Shown here: positions 44,491-53,960 of the stretch, piece after piece
How the letters are laid out: every line of letters begins with the position of its first letter
Position numbering within the stretch: position 1 is the first letter of the stretch
NCBI GenBank assembly: GCA_022509185.1
Contig: JAFLTS010000009.1
Location: 1-64,000, forward strand
Source of the DNA: Muribaculaceae bacterium
Lineage (GTDB): Bacteria > Bacteroidota > Bacteroidia > Bacteroidales > Muribaculaceae
Direction of reading: 5' to 3'
DNA length: 64,000 nt
The notes under the pieces: generated by a model
The model's input: the letters and a program-made list of their open reading frames with translations, nothing else
Database searches by the model: none
What the model was told of the DNA's origin: nothing
Translations under genes and position numbers: made by a program

Positions 44491-47400
44491 ATGAGAAAAC
44501 TGTTTCTTATCATGATGACGCTGATAGCGTGTACTTGGGGAATGCAGGCCCAGACCCGCACTTACCATGGCACGGTGCTTGATGCGTCAAACAACGAGCC
44601 CCTTGTGGGAGCTACAGTGATGCCGATAGGCGGAGGCCAAGGTGTAGCCGCCGATGTCGACGGAGAATTCACATTGACAGTACCCGCAAGTGTAAAGAAA
44701 GCCACTGTTTCTTATGTGGGCTACAAGTCTCAAGAAGTTACACTTTCCGATGGAATGATAGTAAAGCTTGAGAGCAGCTCTTCCAACCTCGACGAAATGA
44801 TCGTTGTTGCATATGGTACGGCTAAGAAATCAGCCTTCACCGGATCGGCAACAGTAGTGGGAGCCGAGGAGATTGAGAAGAGCCAGGTTACTAATGCACT
44901 TAATGCTCTGACAGGTAAGGTGGCCGGTGTTCAGCTATCTAATCCTACAGGTCAGCCCGGTCAGAACGATCCTACCATCTTCATTCGTGGTATCTCATCA
45001 TTGAATGCAGGTAATAGTCCTCTCTATATAGTAAACGGCGCTCCTTATCCCGGTGATATCAACAATATCAACCCGGCCGATATCGAGTCTATGACTGTAT
45101 TGAAAGATGCGGCTTCAAATGCTCTTTACGGTGCTCGTGGTGCCAACGGTGTTATCCTTATCACAACCAAGAAAGGTAAAACAGGTCAGAACGCCACTGT
45201 TACTGTAGATGCCAAATGGGGTTCAAACTCAAAGGCTATGCAGGAATACAAGACTATCCGCGACCCGAGACAATACTATGAGCTTTACTACCGTTATTTG
45301 AAAAACTTCGCTATGGCCAATGGCCTTTCAGATAGTTCTGCTCATGTATTTGCAAACAATAATTTAACAAACAATTCATCCTATGGTCTGGGTTACCTGA
45401 CCTATACAATTCCGGATGGCGAATATATAATCGGTTCTAACGGTAAGTTCAACGGTAATGCTACTAAGGGTGCTTACAGGACTTACAATGGCATGGAATA
45501 TTACCTTCAGCCGGACGACTGGTATGATGCGGCTTACAAAAATTCTTTGCGTCAGGAATATAACCTGAGCATTTCAAAGGGAACTGACGGCACTAATTTC
45601 TATATTTCAGCCAACTATCTGAACAATGAAGGTATCACTCCCAATTCAAACTACGAACGTTTCACCACTCGTCTTACAGCGGACACTCAGGTGAACAACT
45701 GGTTGAAAGTAGGAGGCGACGTAAGTTACACCTATTATCGTTCAAAATTTATGACAGGTGAAGGTTCCACCAACTCTTCAGGTAATATCTTCGCATTCAC
45801 TCAGCAGATAGCACCTATCTATCCGCTTTATATCCGTGATGCATCCGGCAAAATCATGAGAAATGACGCCGGATTGAAGATGTATGACTATGGTGATGGG
45901 GAAAACGCAGGTCTCGTACGTCCATTCTTCAACAATGCTAATGCAATTTCCGACGCCATGTACGACACAAGCAAATATAACGGTAATGCATTCACCGGTT
46001 TAGGCTTTGCTGAAGTTCGCTTCCTGAAAGATTTCCGTATTACCTCCAACAACTCGTTCAACTATGACGAAACTTTGTCGACATATGTGAACAATCCATA
46101 TTTCGGAAACGGTGTGGAGACTAACGGTACAATCCAGAAAATTTCCTCAAGAAGCATTAACTATACCTTCCAGCAGTTGTTGAACTGGGAACACACCTTT
46201 GGTGTAAACAATGTTGCAGCATTGGTAGGTCATGAAAATTATGTTTCTATTTCCAATGCGTTGAGTGCATATAAGCTTAATCTTTTTGATCCTTCAGTAG
46301 AGGAACTTAACGGTGCCCTCCAGGATGGATCAATGAGTTCATCAGCCGGTAAATACAACAATGAAGGCTGGCTCTTCCGTGTACAATACAACTACGATGA
46401 GAAATATTTCGGTTCAGGTTCATTCCGTAGGGATGCCTCCTCACGTTTCGATCCGAAACATCGCTGGGGTAATTTCTGGAGCTTAGGCGGTGCATGGCTT
46501 ATCAACAAGGAAAACTTCATGATGAATGCTTCCAAATGGCTCGATCTGTTGAAAATCAAGGTATCTTACGGTGAGCAAGGTAACGACAATATCGGTGACT
46601 TCCTTTACACAAGCACCTATTCAATTGTCAACAGTAACGGTAGTGCTTCAGTTATTCCCGGAACCCTGGGTAATCCGAATATTTCATGGGAAAAGAACGG
46701 AAACCTGAACTATGGTGTTGAATTCGAAATGTTCAACGGTCGTTTCAGTGGTTCTATCGAAGGTTTCTGGAGAAAGACCTCAGACATGCTTTCATGGTTT
46801 ACACTTCCTCCATCCTATGGTTGGACAGGTTATTGGGATAATATCGGTGATATGACCAATACAGGTGTAGAAATCGACTTACAAGGTACATTGATTGCAA
46901 CAAAGGATGTGACCTGGACTGCAAACTTCAACCTTACTTACTATAAGAACAAACTATCTTATCTCCCTGAAGAAAGGAAAACTATGGAGGTTGACGGTGT
47001 AAGAGGTTATTCCAGCGGTGAATTCTTCTATGGAGAAGGAATTCCATTGCAGACCTATCATCTCTTCAAATATGCTTATCCGGATTCAAAAACCGGAGAA
47101 GCCCTCTACTGGCACAAAATATTTGAGAACGGTAAAGATACCGGAAAAAGAGAAGCCGTGCCTTACTCCAAGCTTGACAGCGACAACGACTACTTCCTTT
47201 GTGGCAGCACACTTCCTCCCGTGTATGGTGGTTTCGGCACAAGCGTATCTTTCTTCGGATTTGATTTCTCTATCGATTTCTCATATTCATGCGGTGGAAA
47301 GATCTTAGACAATATGTATATGATCTATATGGGTTCACCGACACAGAACATGAAGGGTTATAATTTCCATGAGGATCTGTTGAACGCATGGACACCGACA

Positions 47401-47706
47401 AATACCGGCAGTAACATTCCTGCATTATACTTCAATGATACAAGCGCTGCCACTACATCCGACCGTTTCCTCGTGGATGCAAGTTATCTGAACCTTCAGA
47501 CCATCAACTTCGGATACTCTTTCCCGCAGAAGTGGGTTAACAAGATGAAATTGCAACAACTTCGTATTTATTTCGCAGCCGACAATGTGTATTACTGGGC
47601 AAAACGTAAGGGTCTTGATCCGCGTCAGTCAATTACCGGTGATGTATCCAATGTAGTTTATTCACCGATCCGTACACTTTCAGGCGGCCTTTCAGTTACA
47701 TTCTAA
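44491..47706 (+). CDS. SusC/RagA-family TonB-dependent outer-membrane transporter
   Basis: Outer-membrane barrel of 1071 residues that imports a large nutrient with energy from TonB. Signal peptide 1-20 (ending GMQAQ); carboxypeptidase-D-like domain (TYHGTVLDASNNEPLVGATVMPIGGGQGVAADVDGEFTL); TonB-box region (LDEMIVVAYGTAKK); plug (AFTGSATVVGAEEIEKSQ, then ALTGKVAGVQLSNPTGQPGQNDPTIFIRGISSLNAGNSPLYIVNG and LKDAASNALYGARGANGVILITTKKG); then the 22-strand barrel ending in SPIRTLSGGLSVTF, the usual final aromatic. The SusD partner follows after 12 bases. No SusR/HTCS regulator or sigma/anti-sigma pair adjoins it in the window. Confidence 0.97.
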   Translation: MRKLFLIMMTLIACTWGMQAQTRTYHGTVLDASNNEPLVGATVMPIGGGQGVAADVDGEFTLTVPASVKKATVSYVGYKSQEVTLSDGMIVKLESSSSNLDEMIVVAYGTAKKSAFTGSATVVGAEEIEKSQVTNALNALTGKVAGVQLSNPTGQPGQNDPTIFIRGISSLNAGNSPLYIVNGAPYPGDINNINPADIESMTVLKDAASNALYGARGANGVILITTKKGKTGQNATVTVDAKWGSNSKAMQEYKTIRDPRQYYELYYRYLKNFAMANGLSDSSAHVFANNNLTNNSSYGLGYLTYTIPDGEYIIGSNGKFNGNATKGAYRTYNGMEYYLQPDDWYDAAYKNSLRQEYNLSISKGTDGTNFYISANYLNNEGITPNSNYERFTTRLTADTQVNNWLKVGGDVSYTYYRSKFMTGEGSTNSSGNIFAFTQQIAPIYPLYIRDASGKIMRNDAGLKMYDYGDGENAGLVRPFFNNANAISDAMYDTSKYNGNAFTGLGFAEVRFLKDFRITSNNSFNYDETLSTYVNNPYFGNGVETNGTIQKISSRSINYTFQQLLNWEHTFGVNNVAALVGHENYVSISNALSAYKLNLFDPSVEELNGALQDGSMSSSAGKYNNEGWLFRVQYNYDEKYFGSGSFRRDASSRFDPKHRWGNFWSLGGAWLINKENFMMNASKWLDLLKIKVSYGEQGNDNIGDFLYTSTYSIVNSNGSASVIPGTLGNPNISWEKNGNLNYGVEFEMFNGRFSGSIEGFWRKTSDMLSWFTLPPSYGWTGYWDNIGDMTNTGVEIDLQGTLIATKDVTWTANFNLTYYKNKLSYLPEERKTMEVDGVRGYSSGEFFYGEGIPLQTYHLFKYAYPDSKTGEALYWHKIFENGKDTGKREAVPYSKLDSDNDYFLCGSTLPPVYGGFGTSVSFFGFDFSIDFSYSCGGKILDNMYMIYMGSPTQNMKGYNFHEDLLNAWTPTNTGSNIPALYFNDTSAATTSDRFLVDASYLNLQTINFGYSFPQKWVNKMKLQQLRIYFAADNVYYWAKRKGLDPRQSITGDVSNVVYSPIRTLSGGLSVTF

Positions 47707-47718
47707 TCTTAAGAAAAT

Positions 47719-49323
47719 ATGAAAACAATATATAAATCACTAATCGCGGCCATAGTCTTGATGCCTACACTGAGTTCCTGCGTGGAAGAGGTGTTCCCTC
47801 AAGGCAGTACGGTCACTGAAGGACAATTGGGAGAGAGTGCAGAAGCTACCGAGTCGCTGGTATTTGGTATGACCTCCTATTTCAATAACATTGGGATACT
47901 GGGTCGTGACCTATCCTACGACTGGGGATATGGCTCACTGATGCATATGCGTGACGTCATGACTGAACAGATGTCTATCCAGGAAAGTGGATACGACTGG
48001 TATTCTTCCTGGTCGCAGTGCACCTATATTGGCCCTAACTATGCCTCTACCCAGTTTATCTGGAATTTCTATACCAAATTAGTGCTGACTACCAATAACG
48101 CAATAGCAGCTATCAATCCGGAGACGGCTACCGGACAGCAACTGTGTTACCTCGGTATCGCTTATGCTTTCAGGGCAAATCATTATCTCGATATGGCCCG
48201 AATGTATGAATATCTTCCTACCGACGTCACCAGCCCTATTACTCCGGAAGGCAACGATGTAACCTATTATACAGTACCTATCGTGACTCAAGAAACCACG
48301 GAAGAGGAATCAAGAAAGAACTATCGTGCAAAAAGAGAAGATATGTATGAGTTTATTCTGGAAGATCTTCAGCATGCTGAGGAATATATCCAGGAAGGAA
48401 CCGTACCGTCTAAGAACCAGCCTAACCTTGCTGTGGTTTACGGTCTTTACGCACGTCTTTTCATGTGGGTTGAAGATTATCCGAACGCAGCCAAATATGC
48501 TCGTCTGGCGATAGACAATTTCAGCGGTTATCCCACTACCCAGGAACAGTGGCTTGACTTGACTACAGGCTTCAATTCTATAAGCACGCCGTCATGGATG
48601 TGGGGTTCAAGTCAGATCAAAGAAGACAGCTCAGTGCAGTCCCGTTATGATAACTGGACTTCATGGGTAAGTAATGAAGCACTCTTTGGCTATACCGGTC
48701 TTGAGGGTGGCCCGATTATGATGATAAATAAAGCAAGCTATGACAGGATAAATAATGCAGACTTCCGTAAATTATCTTATATAGCTCCGAAAGGATCTGA
48801 ATTATCAGGCAAGGAACCGGTGATAGACCCGTCTTTCAGGACATCGCTCCCCACTTACTCTTCATTGAAGTTCCGTCCTGCCCAGGGTAATGTCAGTGAT
48901 TATCTCACAGGTGCTGCATCAGATTATCCTTTGATGCGTGTCGAGGAGATGTATTTTATCGAAGCTGAGGCTGTAGAACACTCAAATCCGGGACAGGGAA
49001 AAGCTCTGCTCGAATCTTTCATGCAGACTTATCGTTATTCCTCTTACACTTGTACTTCAGCTAACGTTATCGAAGAGATTTTCTTCCAGAAAGCTATCGA
49101 GTTGTGGGGAGAGGGACAAACTTACTTTGACCTAAAGAGACTCGGCTATTCTGTAAAAAGGAACTATGACGGCACCAACTTCTATTCATTGACAGCCATC
49201 AATACAACCGGACGTCCCGCTTGGCTGAACTTCTGCTTTGTTCAGACAGAGCCCAATAACAATGAGGGCCTCAGAGGCTGGAATAATCCTGACCCGTCTG
49301 ACCTTTATGACACAAACTTATAA
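47719..49323 (+). CDS. SusD/RagB-family nutrient-binding lipoprotein
   Basis: Surface lid of the SusC-like transporter. 534 residues with a lipobox (LMPTLSSCVEE, lipid-bearing Cys at residue 21). The SusD N-terminal helical (TPR-like) part includes TNNAIAAINPETATGQQLCYLGIAYAFRANHYLDMARMYEYLP, and KNQPNLAVVYGLYARLFMWVEDYPNAAKYARLAID is the conserved TPR pair; the C-terminal RagB/SusD domain ends with VIEEIFFQKAIELWGEGQTYFDLKRLG. The 12-base spacing to the transporter and 27-base spacing to the next lipoprotein place all three in one operon. The ligand is unknown. Confidence 0.96.
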   Translation: MKTIYKSLIAAIVLMPTLSSCVEEVFPQGSTVTEGQLGESAEATESLVFGMTSYFNNIGILGRDLSYDWGYGSLMHMRDVMTEQMSIQESGYDWYSSWSQCTYIGPNYASTQFIWNFYTKLVLTTNNAIAAINPETATGQQLCYLGIAYAFRANHYLDMARMYEYLPTDVTSPITPEGNDVTYYTVPIVTQETTEEESRKNYRAKREDMYEFILEDLQHAEEYIQEGTVPSKNQPNLAVVYGLYARLFMWVEDYPNAAKYARLAIDNFSGYPTTQEQWLDLTTGFNSISTPSWMWGSSQIKEDSSVQSRYDNWTSWVSNEALFGYTGLEGGPIMMINKASYDRINNADFRKLSYIAPKGSELSGKEPVIDPSFRTSLPTYSSLKFRPAQGNVSDYLTGAASDYPLMRVEEMYFIEAEAVEHSNPGQGKALLESFMQTYRYSSYTCTSANVIEEIFFQKAIELWGEGQTYFDLKRLGYSVKRNYDGTNFYSLTAINTTGRPAWLNFCFVQTEPNNNEGLRGWNNPDPSDLYDTNL

Positions 49324-49350
49324 TTGTGACACCCATCAAATTTGAAAAGA

Positions 49351-51426
49351 ATGAAAAAAATAAATAAATATTTTACCATAGCCGCGACGCTCGGTATGGG
49401 ACTATTGGGTCTAAGCTCCTGCGACGAGAGCAAGGGCGTAGAATATGATCCTGCCAATCCGTTGCCGCGCGACCGAGTGGTTTATTTCGGTGAAGAGGCG
49501 GAAACATATTTTGAACTCATCGAAGACGACAATACAGTTATATTCCCGGTATATCGTAATTATACCGACGGTGAGTTAAGAGTTCCTATAAAAGTAACTC
49601 CTGCTGAAAACTATGAAGGTGAATCAGCCTATTCTTTCCCTTCTGAGGTTGTGTTTGCCGATGGAAGCGATTTCACCACTTATACTGTGACTTACGATTA
49701 TGATAAGGCAGAGAAGGGAGAGGAACAGACTTATTTTATCAATCTTGATGAAACTTACAGTTCACCTTATGTGCTCGATTATCTTAGTGTGACTCTTGTA
49801 AAACCGGCATGGGCTTATTATGGAGACGTTTACTTCGCTGACTATTTCATTGAGGTAGAAGGTACTTTCAGGATGTATCAGAATGAAATGAACACTGCCC
49901 AATATAGAATAGAAGCTCCTTATTTTGAAGCTACAGGCGATAGTAATTCATATTTCGTATTCCAGCTTATGGAAGAAGGAGAAGATTATGAAGTAGATTA
50001 TTTTGGTGACCTGATGCCATTGCCTATCACCGGGCCAAATCAGGTAGGATACCAGCTCTGTTTGGCATATTCTATGCAAGGATACGACTTCTATGCAGCT
50101 ATGTCTGATGTATGGGGTGAAAACGGATTAGGTTACATTCCCACTACTAACGAATATAATTATGTAGTTGATTATCAGGCTGATGGTGTAACGCCAAATG
50201 AAATACACCTGTCACCGATCTACATTTCTGTCGAAACTGCTTATCTTGGTGATCTGGAGGATTATTTGGAACAGGTAGTTATTGTATTCCCCGGAGGAAC
50301 TGCTTCAGACACCACGCTTGAATTGGAAGTTGAGGGATTCACCCAGGATTATGATGAACTTATCGTAAACCTGACAACCGTTGGTGCAGACCTTACATCA
50401 GTTAAATTGGCAGTCGGAGAAGGTACAAATGCTGACGCAGTGATTTCTGCAATCGAAGACGGCTCATTGGCTTCCATAGAAGTTACTAAGGCCGGAACTG
50501 TTAACGTACCCTTCCCATATTCAGATCCGGGACGTTACACCCTGGCAGCTGTTGGATATGTAAATGACGAACCGAGAACCCAGATTTCCGGAACAGTTAC
50601 CTTCACCACTTCAGATGAAGATAGCAATGCCGGTTGGAAGTCATTAGGTTATGTAAATTATACCGACGGTTATATGTGTGCAAATCCGTTCTATTTCATA
50701 GAAAGAACTACAGAAAAAACTGTATTGACCTATCAAGTAGAGATACAGGAATACACAGAAGAGCCGGGATTATACAGACTTGTAAATCCTTATGGAGAAG
50801 CATATCCTTATAATGATCCTGGAGACTACGATCCAAACTGGGACTGCTATGTATACATAGATGCAACGGTTCCTGATCAGGTAGTGGTATTGGCATCAGA
50901 ACAGACTCTGGATTGGGGTGATTTCGGTCTTGCATTTACATTAAGTTGGGCTGACTATTATCTCACATATGAGGAATGGAGTGTAGAAGAGGTGGCAGAA
51001 GAAGATTATTTCGGAAGTTTGTCTGGCGGCAAGATCACTTTCCCGGCACAGGCATTGGCAGCTCAGTGGATTTTCACAACCAGTGATCTGGAAGAATATA
51101 GCGACTATATCTTTGGAGCCAATGTCGTGATGGATTGGGAAACCTATCAGGCTAATGGAGCTAATGAAAATGCGGATCCTTTCTTGAAGAACCCTGACGG
51201 AACGTTATATGCACCATTCTGTGTTGATCTGAATTCATTGACTCAGACACCGACTCCTTCTACAAGGAGCATGGGTATCACCAACGGATACAAATACTTA
51301 AAGACAAAGAGCATGGCATCTGCTAAACATGGTGTGAAACTTCCGAAGAAGACAATCTCTTCCAAGAAGAAAACAGCCAAAAAATTGCAGCCTAAATCAA
51401 TCTTTGATTATAAAGCCCGCAAATAA
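49351..51426 (+). CDS. Large surface lipoprotein of the SusCD unit, Lys-rich tail
   Basis: Takes the place of SusE/SusF-type binding proteins. 691 residues from the ATG at 49351; a TTG at 49342 would add three residues and is less likely. The lipobox (LGLSSCDES) puts the lipidated Cys near residue 24. The first part looks Calx-beta-like (ELIEDDNTVIFPVYRNYTDGELRVPIKVTP and FADGSDFTTYTVTY), followed by further beta domains rich in Glu, Asp and Tyr. The last 45 residues are quite different: strongly basic, with runs such as SSKKKTAKKLQPKS. The family was not recognised. The gene ends the SusCD operon, 39 bases before a strong terminator. Confidence 0.85.
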   Translation: MKKINKYFTIAATLGMGLLGLSSCDESKGVEYDPANPLPRDRVVYFGEEAETYFELIEDDNTVIFPVYRNYTDGELRVPIKVTPAENYEGESAYSFPSEVVFADGSDFTTYTVTYDYDKAEKGEEQTYFINLDETYSSPYVLDYLSVTLVKPAWAYYGDVYFADYFIEVEGTFRMYQNEMNTAQYRIEAPYFEATGDSNSYFVFQLMEEGEDYEVDYFGDLMPLPITGPNQVGYQLCLAYSMQGYDFYAAMSDVWGENGLGYIPTTNEYNYVVDYQADGVTPNEIHLSPIYISVETAYLGDLEDYLEQVVIVFPGGTASDTTLELEVEGFTQDYDELIVNLTTVGADLTSVKLAVGEGTNADAVISAIEDGSLASIEVTKAGTVNVPFPYSDPGRYTLAAVGYVNDEPRTQISGTVTFTTSDEDSNAGWKSLGYVNYTDGYMCANPFYFIERTTEKTVLTYQVEIQEYTEEPGLYRLVNPYGEAYPYNDPGDYDPNWDCYVYIDATVPDQVVVLASEQTLDWGDFGLAFTLSWADYYLTYEEWSVEEVAEEDYFGSLSGGKITFPAQALAAQWIFTTSDLEEYSDYIFGANVVMDWETYQANGANENADPFLKNPDGTLYAPFCVDLNSLTQTPTPSTRSMGITNGYKYLKTKSMASAKHGVKLPKKTISSKKKTAKKLQPKSIFDYKARK

Positions 51427-51464
51427 GCAGAAAAAAAGCAAACAAGCAGAATAATAAACACGAA

Positions 51465-51490
51465 GAGCCCGGTGAAAACCGGGCTCTTTT
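51465..51490 (+). terminator. Terminator of the SusCD operon
   Basis: GAGCCCGGT and ACCGGGCTC, a perfect 9-base stem around GAAA, followed by TTTT. Same stem as at 33254-33275. Confidence 0.93.
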
Positions 51491-51535
51491 GGTTAAATCT
51501 TGTTAATGAAATTTTTATAAATGCTCTTTCTAATT

Positions 51536-51543
51536 TAAATTTG
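51536..51543 (+). promoter_or_regulatory. -7 box of the fimbrial operon promoter
   Basis: TAAATTTG, a full match to TAnnTTTG, about 165 bases before the first fimbrial gene. The leader has a CTTTC/GGAAAG hairpin near 51560-51579 and a GAAATTTG/CAAATC-like dyad near 51612-51630. A second weak box lies closer to the gene. Confidence 0.5.
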
Positions 51544-51706
51544 TAACTTATAAGGTAGGCTTTCTTCGGTAGGAAAGAGGCAAAAAGTTTACAAATTTAA
51601 GGTTAAAGATGAAATTTGACCATTTCAAATCGGGGGAAGTTACATTCTTATAGACAAAACAATAAGTCCTAAGCAAAAATTTATTTGAAACGATAAGAAG
51701 AAAAGA

Positions 51707-53941
51707 GTGAGGAAAAGAATAAGGATATCAGGAATAACGGCATTTGCCGTTTTCATGTTATTATTGGGGCTTACCGGCTGTTCAGCCGATGAGCTTACCG
51801 ATCATTCTTCTTCATCCGGTGAATCAACGGAGAATGTTGAAAATCGGAACTACAGTTACATAGCCTTTAATCTTATTATAGAAGAGGATGAAAGAACCCG
51901 GGCGCCATACGATGCCGATTATGATGATGATGTAGGAGGATATACCTACAATAAAGGGTTGGCTTGGGAGAGGGCCTTATATTTTGAAGCGCCACGGGAT
52001 CCTGACGAAGAGGAAGAGGAATACCGGGTGCCATGTCACTTTGCTGTATTGTTTAATCAGGATGGCTCAAGAAGAGGAGAGATAGTACCTTTGGATCTTT
52101 CCTTTAAAGAGGATTTAGAAAATGATCCGGTAACGGTATACGGTAAATTCTATGATCCCGAATCGGCTGACAATCCCTTTGAAAATGAATTTACAGGCAC
52201 AGTCTGGGTGGTGTTGAATGCAAGTCCGGATATTTATACAGATGTAGTTACCGCGATAACAAAAGCTACCCCTTTGACCGAACTTCGTAAACTCGTATTG
52301 CAACCTTCCCCAAACAATAGCGATCCGGATAATTTCCTCTATCTTAAGGATGAAAAAGGGAAATATATAACAGATGACTATGGCAACCGTTATCTTACCA
52401 TGTCCTCTTCGATAATAGTTGACGGTGACAATACCCAACCGGCTGTAACCACTACTTCCGGTAAAAATGTGTTTCATTTTTATGAAACAGAAGAAGATGC
52501 CCGGAATAATCCTACCTCTCTTTTTATTGAACGACTAACGGCAAAATACACAGTGCTCTTCAAAGGAGAAGATGGGCTCAAGTATTATCTTATATCCGAA
52601 TATCTAATGGGAGCTTCAGAAGAGGGAGAGGAAGAGGAAACTCCGGGTACTGGAAATGAATTCAATCCGGTAAAAAATTTAATCCTTTATCCTTCAAAAC
52701 ATAAAAACGGTGAAATAAGAGCGGATGGAGAAATTACCCCTTTGAAATACGTAGTGAACTATAAGAGAAGTCCTTCGATAGGTAACAGAAATGAGGTGGA
52801 TGTACAGACAACCACAGATTGGAAAGTCAATATTCTTGGTTGGGAAATAAACGGTATTGATTATGAAGAATATCTGTTTAAAACCATAGAGTCTGTCAAT
52901 TATTTTGAAAACTGGAATATTGAACCCTATTCTTCCTATAGAAATTTCTGGGCCGAGGGAGTACATTACAACAATGTGGCTTATCCTGACCAATACAGGA
53001 AGGTGGCCGGTTCAGGATTGAAGGATTTTGAAGAGACAATGAGGAATTCATCCACACTCAGATATTTTGATTTTGAGAGTCTGTCTCATAAAAATGTCAG
53101 AAAATATATACCGGAACACACTTATAATGTTTCCGTGCTTCAGGGAAAGGATTATACCTCCAGGGCATACATGCGGGCCGGTTCTCATCTTATAATGACG
53201 GCACAATTGCTGATTAACGGAATGGAATCCCGAAACCTTTATGAAAGGGGCTATCATAATGATAAGGGATATATCACCTATAACAGTAATTTCGTTAACG
53301 ACAAATACTTAATGAACGACATATATTGGCTTAAAGATGCCTATATGAATTATGTGATAGAGTATTTGGGATATTGGATGCTCACCGATGAGAATATAAA
53401 GCTTTTAGGTAATAATGACGGTAATTTTTATATTGATGACAAAGGTGTTAAACTTAAAGCTGATGCCTCTTCCTTTACAATAGAGAAAGCTGCATTATTG
53501 GGCGGAGATGCACTGGTATGGGTAAAACCTGTTGTTCCTCTCTATATTTTTAATCCTGATAAACCACAACAAGAGGGTTACGATGCCGATGGCTATAAGG
53601 AGTTGACCTTAGAACAATACACCACTCTGATGTTCGACCATCAAAACTATATGGCCTTATGCCTTAACGAGGGCCGGATGTATTACGCCAGTGGTTCATT
53701 TCATAATCTGACAACAAATTATACCACACCCAAGGTTGGTGATTATGGCACAGTCCGCAATAACTGGTATTATTTCACCGTTGAGGGAATAACCGTGCCG
53801 GGTACCCCGGTTTCAACTCCCGAACAGGAGATAATCCCGAATGTGGAGCCGGTTGTTAACGGTATGGGTGTGAGCATGAAGCTTTTGGATTGGCATTATG
53901 AATTTGTTAATGTGGATATTAGTCATCAACGTCCCAAGTGA
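51707..53941 (+). CDS. Mfa1-like fimbrial lipoprotein (type A, copy 1)
   Basis: First of five fimbrial genes. 744 residues from a GTG start. Lipobox LLLGLTGCSAD, then an acidic spacer and an ERTRAPYDADY segment with Arg residues like the sites cut by Arg-specific proteases in Porphyromonas fimbrillins. The N-terminal beta-domain has FAVLFNQDGSRRGEIVPLDLSF; the C-terminal domain has SRAYMRAGSHLIMTAQLLI and ends with RNNWYYFTVEGITVPGTPVSTPEQEIIP and LLDWHYEFVNVDISHQ, the strand expected to be exchanged between subunits. These end motifs recur in the gene at 56340-58535. Probably a stalk or major subunit of a surface fimbria; exported and assembled outside the cell. Confidence 0.8.
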   Translation: MRKRIRISGITAFAVFMLLLGLTGCSADELTDHSSSSGESTENVENRNYSYIAFNLIIEEDERTRAPYDADYDDDVGGYTYNKGLAWERALYFEAPRDPDEEEEEYRVPCHFAVLFNQDGSRRGEIVPLDLSFKEDLENDPVTVYGKFYDPESADNPFENEFTGTVWVVLNASPDIYTDVVTAITKATPLTELRKLVLQPSPNNSDPDNFLYLKDEKGKYITDDYGNRYLTMSSSIIVDGDNTQPAVTTTSGKNVFHFYETEEDARNNPTSLFIERLTAKYTVLFKGEDGLKYYLISEYLMGASEEGEEEETPGTGNEFNPVKNLILYPSKHKNGEIRADGEITPLKYVVNYKRSPSIGNRNEVDVQTTTDWKVNILGWEINGIDYEEYLFKTIESVNYFENWNIEPYSSYRNFWAEGVHYNNVAYPDQYRKVAGSGLKDFEETMRNSSTLRYFDFESLSHKNVRKYIPEHTYNVSVLQGKDYTSRAYMRAGSHLIMTAQLLINGMESRNLYERGYHNDKGYITYNSNFVNDKYLMNDIYWLKDAYMNYVIEYLGYWMLTDENIKLLGNNDGNFYIDDKGVKLKADASSFTIEKAALLGGDALVWVKPVVPLYIFNPDKPQQEGYDADGYKELTLEQYTTLMFDHQNYMALCLNEGRMYYASGSFHNLTTNYTTPKVGDYGTVRNNWYYFTVEGITVPGTPVSTPEQEIIPNVEPVVNGMGVSMKLLDWHYEFVNVDISHQRPK

Positions 53942-53960
53942 ACCATAATAAAGATAAGAA

